Shown: positions 1-6,026, counted from the first letter of the stretch. The stretch is 7,854 nt of DNA from Deltaproteobacteria bacterium (GCA_021817645.1 JAKAGH010000145.1:1-7854); one strand, 5' to 3'. Numbers and translations: made by a program. Notes: generated by a model from the sequence alone, not told the origin.

Positions 1-1014
1 GGCCGGATCGGGAGCGCGGTATTCGCAGCGAGTCGCGGCTTCTTTGCCGGGTTTGTACATGGGCACTCTCACCAGGGCGGAGCGGTTGCGCCGGGCCCAG
101 GAGACGTACACCGGGGCCTCGTAACCAGGCACCAGGCGTTTGTAGGAATTGACCCATTGGCTGCAGATGGCGGTGATTTCCCGGGCATGCTTGAGCAAGC
201 CGGCGATGTAGCATTTGCCTTCGGGGGAGAGATGGTACTCGTCTTTGGCGTCGTAGAAGGCGTTTCTCTTGCCTTTGAACAGGGACTGGTGGGTGTGCAT
301 GCCGCTGCCGTTGATGCCGAAGATGGGCTTGGGCATGAAGGTAGCGTAGATGCCGTTCATCATGGCAATGGCCTTGACCGTGGCCCGCAGGGTCATGGTC
401 TTGTCGGCCATCTTCAGACATTCGTCGTAGCGCATGTCGATTTCATGCTGGGAATCGGCCACTTCGTGGTGGCTGTATTCGATGCGAACGCCCAGGTTTT
501 CCAGGGAGAAGATGGTCTCCCGGCGCAGATCGTTGGCCACATCCAGGGGCGGGGCGTCAAAATAGCCGCCCTTGTCCAAGACCTCGGGGGTTTCATTGTT
601 GGCGAAGTAGAAAAACTCCAACTCCGGTCCCATGTAAGCGATGTAGCCTTTTTCCGCGGCTCGGGCGAGCACTCTCTTCAGGGCATAGCGGGGGTCGCCG
701 GGATAGGGCGAGCCGTCCGGCTGAAGGATGTCGCAGAACATGCGGGCTACGGGCTGCTCTTCCGGCCGCCAGGGCAGGAGCTGGAAGGTGGTGGGGTCGG
801 GCTTGGCGATCATGTCGCTTTCTTCGATACGAGAAAAACCCTCGATGGACGAGCCGTCAAACCCCATGCCCTCAACCATGCCCTCGTCCAATTCCGAAGG
901 ACGGATGGAGAAGCTCTTCAGCATGCCCAGGACGTCGGTAAACCAGAGTTGGATAAAGCTGACATTTTGGTCTTTTACGGCTTTCATAACATCTTCGATG
1001 GTCTGGCAGTTCAC
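1..1014 (-). CDS. glnA: Glutamine synthetase, type I-alpha (partial, C-terminus beyond the left edge)
   Basis: The cytoplasmic enzyme makes glutamine from glutamate, ammonia and ATP. I read 338 residues without a stop; about 100 C-terminal residues of the usual ~440-450 lie outside the window. Visible motifs, numbered from the GTG start, are GFDGSSIEGF at 51-60, the metal-ligand segment GPELEFF at 129-135, HHEV at 182-185, NGSGMHTHQSLF at 235-246, NSYKRLVPGYEAP at 289-301, ARRNRS at 307-312 and YRAPDP at 332-337. The stretch between LEFF and KGGYF is short, so the ~25-residue insertion of adenylylated GSI-beta enzymes is missing; this places it in the alpha type, which family knowledge says is not adenylylated. 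The Tyr/adenylylation region itself cannot be seen. The GTG at 1014 is preferred because GAGAGGG (1021-1027) lies 6 nt upstream; an in-frame ATG at 987 has no such site. A sigma-54-like promoter lies upstream. Confidence 0.97.
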   Translation of the reverse strand, partial: MNCQTIEDVMKAVKDQNVSFIQLWFTDVLGMLKSFSIRPSELDEGMVEGMGFDGSSIEGFSRIEESDMIAKPDPTTFQLLPWRPEEQPVARMFCDILQPDGSPYPGDPRYALKRVLARAAEKGYIAYMGPELEFFYFANNETPEVLDKGGYFDAPPLDVANDLRRETIFSLENLGVRIEYSHHEVADSQHEIDMRYDECLKMADKTMTLRATVKAIAMMNGIYATFMPKPIFGINGSGMHTHQSLFKGKRNAFYDAKDEYHLSPEGKCYIAGLLKHAREITAICSQWVNSYKRLVPGYEAPVYVSWARRNRSALVRVPMYKPGKEAATRCEYRAPDPA

Positions 1015-1056
1015 GGCTTTCCCTCTCTTTAAATGAAGTGAATTCCATTAATCACT

Positions 1057-1072
1057 AACAATAATCATGCCA
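1057..1072 (-). promoter_or_regulatory. Sigma-54 (-24/-12) promoter candidate for glnA
   Basis: On the minus strand this reads TGGCATGATTATTGTT. Against the sigma-54 consensus TGGCACG-N4-TTGCW it matches the -24 GG and all but two fixed positions. The weak point is GT instead of GC at -12. Spacing between the two elements is correct. It would start transcription near 1046, giving a leader of about 32 nt before the GTG at 1014, with the Shine-Dalgarno sequence inside it. Sigma-54 control of glnA is common in Proteobacteria. The substitution at -12 keeps confidence moderate. Confidence 0.5.
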
Positions 1073-1126
1073 CAAGGGAAAAGCAATAAAATCAGGGGAA
1101 TTAGCAGGAAGCCCTGGGAAATATCT

Positions 1127-1168
1127 TACATAGTTGTTAATAATAGCCTTATTATTAACAATTATGTA
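1127..1168. promoter_or_regulatory. Long AT-rich palindrome upstream of glnA (activator or operator site candidate)
   Basis: The arms TACATAgTTGTTAATAATA (1127-1145) and its complement (1150-1168) pair over 18 of 19 positions around a 4-nt GCCT spacer. The centre at about 1147 lies near -100 relative to the predicted sigma-54 start, where enhancer-binding activators usually bind. It does not match the NtrC consensus (GCAC-N5-GGTGC) or the GlnR/TnrA spacing, so the binding protein is unknown. It is AT-rich with no GC-rich stem, so it is a poor terminator for the radical SAM gene ending at 1219. The rest of the 1015-1218 gap holds no gene that I can support. Confidence 0.6.
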
Positions 1169-1218
1169 TATTTATTCCCGGAGGAGGTTGTCAAATTGCT
1201 GACCGCCAGCCCTCAGCC

Positions 1219-2544
1219 TCAAAAATAGTAATCCAGGGGCTGGAAGCGGCGCCGGACGCACCAGGCAAACCACAGGTTAAAGGGCAGCATATGCCAGGAA
1301 AAGAGGTGGGGGGTCTGGCGCTTGAGGATGGCCAGGGGAGAATAAAACTGCCGATTGGCCCGCCAGTAGCCTTCCTCCAGTTCCCGGACCGTCATGTGTT
1401 TGGGTTGGTAAACCACTTTGAAGCCGCAGTAGTTGGTCCAGTCGTGGTCGAAGATGCGGTTTTGCTCAAGGAGCTGATCCCTGACTTTGGTCCCGGGCCG
1501 GGGGGCCAGAATAAACATGAAAGAAACTGGGGCCTTGACGCGGATGAGAAAATCCACGGTGGTCCCGAAGATATCCGGGCGGTCGCCGTCCAGGCCGAAC
1601 ATAACGTTCACGGAAAAGCCGATGCCCCGGTCCCGCAGGGCGCGGAACTGCCGCTCATAGTCCTTGACCTTGTTTTGCTTCTTGTTGATGGCCTTCAGGC
1701 TCTCGGGGCTGATGCTCTCCATGCCGATGTTGACGTGCATGCAGCCGCTCCGGGCCATAAGGTCCAGCACCTCCGGGTCGTCCCCCACGTTGGCCGTGGC
1801 CAGGCAGCCGTAGACCAGCTTCAAGGGTATGAGCTTTTCCATAATGGCCAGGGCATGGCGGCGGTTGGCCACGAAATTGTCGTCCACGAAGTAGATGAAG
1901 TCACTTTGGGTGACGCGCCGTATCTCCATGATTTCGTGGATGACTTCATCCACCGGGCGGTGCCGGAACTTGCCGCCGTAAACCTGGGTGACCTCGCAAT
2001 AATTACAGTTGTAAGGACAGCCCCGGGTGGTCTGCGAAGGGATGTTCAAAAGTTTGTATTTTTTTAGGTCCAGCAGGTCGTAACGGGGCACCGGCAGATT
2101 TTTGAGGTCGGACAATTTCGGGCTTTGATAGCGGGGCTGCAATTTGCCGGCCTGAAAGTCCCGGAGCAGCCGGGGCCAGGCCTCTTCGGCCTCCCCCAGG
2201 ACTATCGCGTCGGCGTGCTGTTGACACTCCTCCGGGGCCAGGGTGGCGTGGAAGCCCCCCATGACCACGGGAATGCCCCTCTGGCGGAACCCCGCGGCTA
2301 GCTGATAGGCCCGGGGAGCCTGGTGGGACATGAAGGTCAGGGCCACCAGGTCAGCCTCTTCCCGGAAGGTGATTTCCTCCAGCAAGTCGTCCTTGATCTG
2401 CACCTGGATATCACGGGGAGCGAGCGCGGCCAGATAGGGGAGCGTCATGCCCAAGAGCCAGCGCCGCTTGCGCCGGTCCAGGCGGCCGTTACGGAAACGG
2501 GATGGCTGGATCAACAGGAGTCGCATGCGAAAGTATATAAGCAC
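1219..2544 (-). CDS. Cobalamin-binding (B12) radical SAM protein, substrate unknown
   Basis: This is a 441-residue protein from the GTG at 2544. The N-terminal ~140 residues form a B12-binding-like domain: LLLIQPSR at 9-16, an ALTFMSHQAPRA strand-loop at 68-79, GGFHATL at 96-102 and LGEAEEAW at 116-123. It lacks the DxHxxG lower-ligand motif, as is usual for the BchE/HpnP-type radical SAM group. The radical SAM core starts at TTRGCPYNCNYC, with cluster cysteines C176, C180 and C183 in CxxxCxxC, followed by FVDDNF (219-224), NIGMES (272-277) and MFGLDGD (315-321). The C-terminal part (PGTK...WRANRQFYS) resembles the DUF4070-type tail of HpnP-like proteins. Such enzymes methylate or rearrange unactivated carbons; the substrate cannot be read from sequence. 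The start is uncertain: GTG 2544 has a weak GGGAAA close upstream, while ATG 2526 (MRLLLIQPS, a typical family start) lacks a clear ribosome site. Confidence 0.92.
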   Translation of the reverse strand: MLIYFRMRLLLIQPSRFRNGRLDRRKRRWLLGMTLPYLAALAPRDIQVQIKDDLLEEITFREEADLVALTFMSHQAPRAYQLAAGFRQRGIPVVMGGFHATLAPEECQQHADAIVLGEAEEAWPRLLRDFQAGKLQPRYQSPKLSDLKNLPVPRYDLLDLKKYKLLNIPSQTTRGCPYNCNYCEVTQVYGGKFRHRPVDEVIHEIMEIRRVTQSDFIYFVDDNFVANRRHALAIMEKLIPLKLVYGCLATANVGDDPEVLDLMARSGCMHVNIGMESISPESLKAINKKQNKVKDYERQFRALRDRGIGFSVNVMFGLDGDRPDIFGTTVDFLIRVKAPVSFMFILAPRPGTKVRDQLLEQNRIFDHDWTNYCGFKVVYQPKHMTVRELEEGYWRANRQFYSPLAILKRQTPHLFSWHMLPFNLWFAWCVRRRFQPLDYYF

Positions 2545-2608
2545 TTTCCCAGCGGATTATCAAGAGATGGTTCTATTTTCCGGCGTACCGGGAAAGGATA
2601 AAGATTTA

Positions 2609-2716
2609 ACCACAGAGGCACAGAGGGCACAGAGAGGATAATTTAAGCCCTGGCGACAGGCCGCCAGGGCTTAAGTCTTTTCTCTGTGTATCTCCGTGTC
2701 TTTGTGTCTCTGTGGT
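2609..2716. repeat. ACCACAGAG-type interspersed inverted repeat with a nested hairpin
   Basis: The outer arms ACCACAGAGGCACAGA (2609-2624) and the complement of 2701-2716 match at 14 of 16 positions. Each arm carries degenerate tandem CACAGAG / CTCTGTG units. Inside sits a second, perfect hairpin at 2643-2674. ACCACAGAG elements of this kind are scattered through many environmental bacterial genomes, from general recollection; no search was run. It fills most of the 182-bp gap between the glutamate-synthase-like and radical SAM genes. Confidence 0.75.
2643..2674. terminator. Perfect 13-bp hairpin, possible terminator of the glutamate-synthase-like gene
   Basis: TTAAGCCCTGGCG (2643-2655) pairs perfectly with CGCCAGGGCTTAA (2662-2674) around a 6-nt loop. 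It lies about 50 bp downstream of the stop codon of the minus-strand gene ending at 2727. On that strand the stem is followed only by AATTATCC, so it is a weak intrinsic terminator. On the plus strand it is followed by GTCTTTTC. It may simply be the core of the surrounding repeat element. Confidence 0.4.
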
Positions 2717-2726
2717 GAATCTTTCT

Positions 2727-4367
2727 TTATTTGCCGCTTGCCGCCAGATCTTTATGGTTGGCGTAAGGACCCAGATTCGCCAAGGAGTTTGAGCGCCGAT
2801 AGCCCAAAATCTTTTCCACTTCTGCGGCGTCGGCGTCCATGACATAAGGGATGCCGGAGATCTGAGCCGCTTCCGGAGTCAAGGCCACCAGGTCGTCACG
2901 GCTGATGTGCTCCAGACCGAATTTGCGGGTCCCGGCCATGAACTGCTGCAGGCCCTGGGTCATGCGGCTGAGGTAGCTGTACATGCCGATGGCCCCCGCG
3001 GGAATGCGGGCGTATTTGCTCAGGGGGTATTTGCGCCGCAGGGACGCGGCCTCGGCAAAGTGCTCGAGATATGCTTCTTTGAGGTCCCTTTCTTCCCGCT
3101 CGCACTTTTCCGCCAGCTTTTTGCCTTCGACGTTGCCCACCATGGCCGCGGTCATAATGGAGCGGCCCATACAGACCAGTTTGACGAAAGGCGCGCCCAG
3201 GGCCAGGGCCTTGAAGACGTGGTCTTCCAGGGACAGGCCACCGGCGATGGCGCAGGTGGGGACGAATTCGCCTTTGCTCTTCAGGTGTGACAGGTATTCA
3301 TAGAGCAGGCATTCCAGATACACGGTGGGAATGCCCCATTCACTCATCATGCGCCAGGGGCTCATGCCGGTGCCGCCGCCCGCGCCGTCCACAGTGAGGA
3401 GGTCGATCTTGGCCTGGGACGCAAACTTCACCGCCCGGGCCAGGTCTACGGGCCGGTAGGCCCCGGTTTTCAGAGATACCCGCTTGGCCCCCACGCGGCG
3501 CAGGTTTTCGATGGTTTTGTAGAACGCGTCTTCATCCACCATCCCTACACGAGAATGGCGCTCGAACTCCCGGATGCCCCGGACCTTGTACTGTTCCTGG
3601 GTCATGGTGTCCAGGGGGTCAGGCAGCACGATGTAGCCCCGGTCCCGGAGCTGTTTGGCCCGCTCCAGGTTGGGGAGCTTGACTTCGCCGCCGATATTTT
3701 TGGCGCCCTGGCCCCATTTCAGCTCGAAGAACTCCACGCCCAGTTTCTCGATGACGTATTCGGGCACCCCCAGGCGGCCGTCCTCCACATTGGCCTGGAC
3801 AATGATATCCCCGTGGCCCTGCTGCCATTTCTTGAAGATCTTGACCCGGCGTTCCATCTCCGGGGAGCGGACCACCCGCCCCTTTTTGATCTCGGACTGG
3901 GGGTCCATGCCGCAGACGTTTTCGCCGCAGACGATGATGATGCCGCTGATGGCCGCGCCGATGGCCATGGATTCCCAGTGGAGCCGGGCGATTTCCGTGG
4001 AGCCCAGGGCCCCGGTGAAAGCGGGAAACGCCAGCTTCACCTTGTTCTTGACGCCGATCTCAACGGAGGTGTTCACTGCCGGGAAGATGGCTTTGTCCGA
4101 ATCCGCGGGCATGCCCACGGCGCCGACACAGGTGCCCTGAATGTTGAAGTAGGAAAAGTCGCAGGGATAATCTTTGTCCCCACCCGCGGTGACCTTACCG
4201 AAGGGCATGGGATAGAGGACTTCCCGGCCCCGGACCGCGGAGCGGCCGATTTCACAGGGACCAGGACAGCCGTCCAGACAGGTGACACAGATACCGGAAC
4301 CCGGCGCGGGCTGCACCCGGTTCTTGGTAAGGGTAGCGGGACTGCGATTGGGATTGCTGATAGTCAT
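2727..4367 (-). CDS. FMN-binding glutamate synthase family protein with N-terminal Cys cluster
   Basis: The 546-residue protein has the Glu_synthase (GltB central/FMN barrel) fold. Numbered from the chosen ATG, landmarks are KWGQGAKNIGGEVKLP (217-232, the equivalent of GQGAKPGxGG), VSLKTGAYRPVDLARAV (297-313), VDGAGGGTGMSP (326-337, FMN/substrate loop, like GHDGGTGASP) and AIAGGLSLEDHVFKALALGA (373-392, phosphate-binding strand). The N-terminus carries CVTCLDGCPGPC (C27, C30, C34, C38), which could bind an Fe-S cluster. The classical GltB 3Fe-4S motif is absent, as are the glutaminase domain and any GltD partner in the window. It may therefore make glutamate with a separate partner, or act on another amino donor, as the GltB2-like subunit of N-methylglutamate synthase does. 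The start is ATG 4367 because AAAGGAG (4376-4382) lies 8 nt upstream; the longer reading starts on a GTG that overlaps this Shine-Dalgarno sequence. Confidence 0.9.
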   Translation of the reverse strand: MTISNPNRSPATLTKNRVQPAPGSGICVTCLDGCPGPCEIGRSAVRGREVLYPMPFGKVTAGGDKDYPCDFSYFNIQGTCVGAVGMPADSDKAIFPAVNTSVEIGVKNKVKLAFPAFTGALGSTEIARLHWESMAIGAAISGIIIVCGENVCGMDPQSEIKKGRVVRSPEMERRVKIFKKWQQGHGDIIVQANVEDGRLGVPEYVIEKLGVEFFELKWGQGAKNIGGEVKLPNLERAKQLRDRGYIVLPDPLDTMTQEQYKVRGIREFERHSRVGMVDEDAFYKTIENLRRVGAKRVSLKTGAYRPVDLARAVKFASQAKIDLLTVDGAGGGTGMSPWRMMSEWGIPTVYLECLLYEYLSHLKSKGEFVPTCAIAGGLSLEDHVFKALALGAPFVKLVCMGRSIMTAAMVGNVEGKKLAEKCEREERDLKEAYLEHFAEAASLRRKYPLSKYARIPAGAIGMYSYLSRMTQGLQQFMAGTRKFGLEHISRDDLVALTPEAAQISGIPYVMDADAAEVEKILGYRRSNSLANLGPYANHKDLAASGK

Positions 4368-4375
4368 GATTTCCA

Positions 4376-4382
4376 CTCCTTT
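4376..4382 (-). promoter_or_regulatory. Shine-Dalgarno AAAGGAG deciding the start of the glutamate-synthase-like gene
   Basis: AAAGGAG on the minus strand is followed by TGGAAATC and then ATG at 4367, an ideal 8-nt spacing. The in-frame GTG at 4376 uses the last G of this site, so it is unlikely to be the start. Confidence 0.8.
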
Positions 4383-4448
4383 GCTAAAAGATGATCTTTA
4401 AAGGAGAGAGTGGAAAATATTGAGGACAAATAGACCTTATTATGCAAA

Positions 4449-4477
4449 AAACAAGCCAGCCGCAGGCTGGCTTGTTT
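4449..4477 (-). terminator. Intrinsic terminator in the leader of the glutamate-synthase-like gene (attenuator candidate)
   Basis: The 13-bp perfect stem AAACAAGCCAGCC / GGCTGGCTTGTTT with a 3-nt loop is followed on the minus strand by a run of six T (4446-4451, partly in the stem base), the form of an intrinsic terminator. No gene ends upstream of it on that strand; instead it lies about 80 bp before the ATG at 4367 and downstream of the predicted promoter. Its first arm can also form a competing hairpin: minus-strand CTTGTTT (4487-4493) pairs with AAACAAG (4471-4477) across a 9-nt loop. Either an attenuator or the end of a short leader RNA (~80 nt) would fit. The plus-strand T tract is poor (TTT), so plus-strand use is less likely. 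Confidence 0.6.
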
Positions 4478-4530
4478 ATCAAGCTAAAACAAGGAGTTAT
4501 TCAAGAAAAACCGGATTTGCCAACTTATTA

Positions 4531-4536
4531 ATTATA
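4531..4536 (-). promoter_or_regulatory. -10 box candidate for the glutamate-synthase-like gene
   Basis: A perfect TATAAT on the minus strand would start transcription near 4524, about 157 nt before the ATG at 4367. No good -35 hexamer is seen at 16-18 bp (TTTTAG is the best), so an activator would probably be needed. A TTAGTnnnACTAA palindrome (4545-4557) overlaps the -20 to -33 region. Confidence 0.4.
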
Positions 4537-4547
4537 CATACTTGTTA
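4535..4547 (+). promoter_or_regulatory. TACATAnTTGTTA motif shared with the glnA upstream palindrome
   Basis: TACATACTTGTTA matches both arms of the palindrome at 1127-1168 in all 12 fixed positions; only the central base differs. It overlaps the predicted -10 box and the first TTAGTnnnACTAA palindrome. No inverted partner was found next to it. Confidence 0.5.
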
Positions 4548-4557
4548 GTTTTACTAA
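4545..4557. promoter_or_regulatory. Operator-like palindrome TTAGTnnnACTAA, copy 1
   Basis: TTAGTTTTACTAA is a 5-3-5 dyad just upstream of the predicted -10 box of the glutamate-synthase-like gene. An identical-arm copy lies 51 bp away. The extended sequences 4545-4562 and 4591-4608 are also inverted copies of each other at 16 of 18 positions. The divergent XRE regulator is the natural candidate ligand, by inference. Confidence 0.5.
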
Positions 4558-4595
4558 AAAATAGCACCAAATTTGTTAAATAGCAAGACAATTAT

Positions 4596-4608
4596 TTAGT
4601 AGAACTAA
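4596..4608. promoter_or_regulatory. Operator-like palindrome TTAGTnnnACTAA, copy 2
   Basis: TTAGTAGAACTAA has the same 5-bp arms as copy 1. Centre-to-centre distance is 51 bp, close to five helical turns, so two dimers could sit on one DNA face. It lies about 50 bp upstream of the -35 box of the regulator gene. Confidence 0.5.
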
Positions 4609-4655
4609 TATTAAATTAACCTGTGGGCTCAAAGCGCCAATGACCCCCCAATTCC

Positions 4656-4684
4656 TTGACGGCCCGAGACAAATTACCTAAAAT
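4656..4684 (+). promoter_or_regulatory. Sigma-70 promoter candidate for the KaiC-XRE-cupin regulator
   Basis: TTGACG (4656-4661) and TAAAAT (4679-4684) are separated by exactly 17 bp, each one base from consensus. Transcription would start near 4691, about 29 nt before the GTG at 4720. This is the best sigma-70 promoter in the window. Confidence 0.7.
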
Positions 4685-4719
4685 ATTCCAAAAATCATTT
4701 TTAAACCGCGGGGGGGAAA

Positions 4720-6021
4720 GTGGCCACGGAAAAAAAACGGGTGCACTCGGGAGTAAGCCGTCTGGATCTAATACTGGGGGGGTTGTTCATTGGCGATAAC
4801 GTGGTCTGGCACGACGACGCCGGTAGTCTCGCCCCGGTCTTTTCCCTCAATTTTCTGCTGGCCTGCCAACTCCAGAAGAAACCCATCATCTATGTGAGTT
4901 TTGACCGTTCCCCCAAGAATCTCCTGGACAAGCTGGGGCATCTGGCGGAATATCCGGACCTCACTATTTTGGATTGCTTTACCCACGGCAAGGGCAACAG
5001 TTCCGCGGTCTTTCTCAAGTTTTACGAGGGCCTGGAAGCGGATCTCCCCTGCCGCATCCTCAAGGTGGACGACCCCCGGAACCCCCAGGAGTTCATGGAC
5101 CGGCTGTACGCGGTGCACTCCGGGTTCGAAGGGGACGTGCGCTTTATCTTCGAGAGCATCACCGGCATGACGGAACTTTGGGGGAGCGAGGACCGGTTCC
5201 TCCATTTCTATTCCCATTCCTGTCCCCGGCTCTACGATCTCAATACTATCGCCTACTGGGTGCTGGAAAAAAATGCTCATTCCCACCGGTTCCGGGCGCA
5301 GATCAACCAGATCGCCCAGGTGGCCATTGAGCTGACCATCAAGCGGGGCACCACTTCGTTGATGATCTTGAAGGCGGAAAACCGCAATCCGGAAGAGTTT
5401 CATAAGCCCCATGTTTACTGGACCAAGGACCTGACGGTCACTTTTGAAGATGAATCCAGGGTCCCCGGCCGCATCGACCTGGGCCTGCGCCTCAAGGAGT
5501 TCCGCCTGCGCCGGGGCCTGTCCCAGACCGAGCTGGCCAAGCTGGTGGGGGTCACCCCCAGCACCATTTCCCAGGTGGAGAGCAATCTTATTTACCCCTC
5601 CCTGCCGGCCCTCTTCAAAATGGGAGAGGTACTGGCGGTGGACCTCACCTCTTTTTTTGAAGAGCGTCAGGAAGGCCAGGAGCGCCTGGTGTTTACGGCC
5701 CAGGACGCGGTGGAGGTCAAGCTCCCGGATATGCCCGGGGGAGCGGTCTTTGCCAAGCTCCTCTCCCCGGTGGATTTCGAGGTCAAGGCCAAGCCCTATC
5801 TCCTGGAGATCAACCCCAAGGAGACCCTGCCCGGCCACTTTTTTTTCCATAAGGGGGAGGAAATGGGCTTCGTCCTGTCGGGGAGATTGCAGGTTAAGGT
5901 GGGCAAAGCGGTCTACAACCTGAAGACCGGGGACGTCATCTACCTGAAGTCGGAGGTCCCGGGCCAATGGCGGAATCCCGGACCCAATGTGGCCCGGCTG
6001 CTGTGGATTAAGGTGAAATGA
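4720..6021 (+). CDS. Fused regulator: degenerate KaiC/RecA-like domain + XRE HTH + cupin
   Basis: The 433-residue protein has three parts. Residues 9-235 resemble KaiC-like RecA-fold ATPases: SGVSRLDLILGG at 10-21 matches the KaiC start TGIxxLDxLLGG, and FIFESITGM at 142-150 matches the Walker B strand. The P-loop is degenerate, reading HDDAGSLAP (31-39) where GxxGxGKT is expected, so ATP hydrolysis is unlikely. Residues 254-313 are an XRE helix-turn-helix (LRLKEFRLRRGLSQTELAKL, then VTPSTISQVESN). Residues ~340-433 are a cupin with HFFFHKGEE (373-381) and GDVIYLKSEVPGQWRNPG; the usual histidine after VP in the second motif is Gly here. XRE-cupin proteins such as PuuR are transcription factors, so this one probably regulates its divergent neighbour, itself, or both. 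The GTG start follows a G7 tract and AAA (4710-4719) that serves as a close ribosome site; GTG 4741 is an alternative. Confidence 0.88.
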   Translation: MATEKKRVHSGVSRLDLILGGLFIGDNVVWHDDAGSLAPVFSLNFLLACQLQKKPIIYVSFDRSPKNLLDKLGHLAEYPDLTILDCFTHGKGNSSAVFLKFYEGLEADLPCRILKVDDPRNPQEFMDRLYAVHSGFEGDVRFIFESITGMTELWGSEDRFLHFYSHSCPRLYDLNTIAYWVLEKNAHSHRFRAQINQIAQVAIELTIKRGTTSLMILKAENRNPEEFHKPHVYWTKDLTVTFEDESRVPGRIDLGLRLKEFRLRRGLSQTELAKLVGVTPSTISQVESNLIYPSLPALFKMGEVLAVDLTSFFEERQEGQERLVFTAQDAVEVKLPDMPGGAVFAKLLSPVDFEVKAKPYLLEINPKETLPGHFFFHKGEEMGFVLSGRLQVKVGKAVYNLKTGDVIYLKSEVPGQWRNPGPNVARLLWIKVK

Positions 6022-6026
6022 GGCAG

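Noticed and set aside
1127..1168. Palindrome as a terminator for the radical SAM gene or as a GlnR/TnrA or NtrC site
   Set aside because: The stem is almost all A/T, unsuitable for intrinsic termination; half-site spacing and sequence do not fit GlnR/TnrA (TGTNA-N7-TNACA) or NtrC.
1180..1228. Strong plus-strand GGAGGAGG followed 8 nt later by a TTG and a 10-codon frame
   Set aside because: The frame is very short and overlaps the end of the radical SAM gene; no plus-strand promoter is convincing. It may be a remnant or chance.
3555..4394. 279-codon plus-strand frame opposite the glutamate-synthase-like gene
   Set aside because: Antisense shadow; the minus-strand frame carries the conserved motifs. 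Similar shadows at 157-1032 and 1291-2067 were dropped for the same reason.
4768..5967. 399-codon minus-strand frame opposite the regulator
   Set aside because: It lies wholly inside a gene with clear domains on the other strand; it is a GC-rich antisense shadow with no known motifs.
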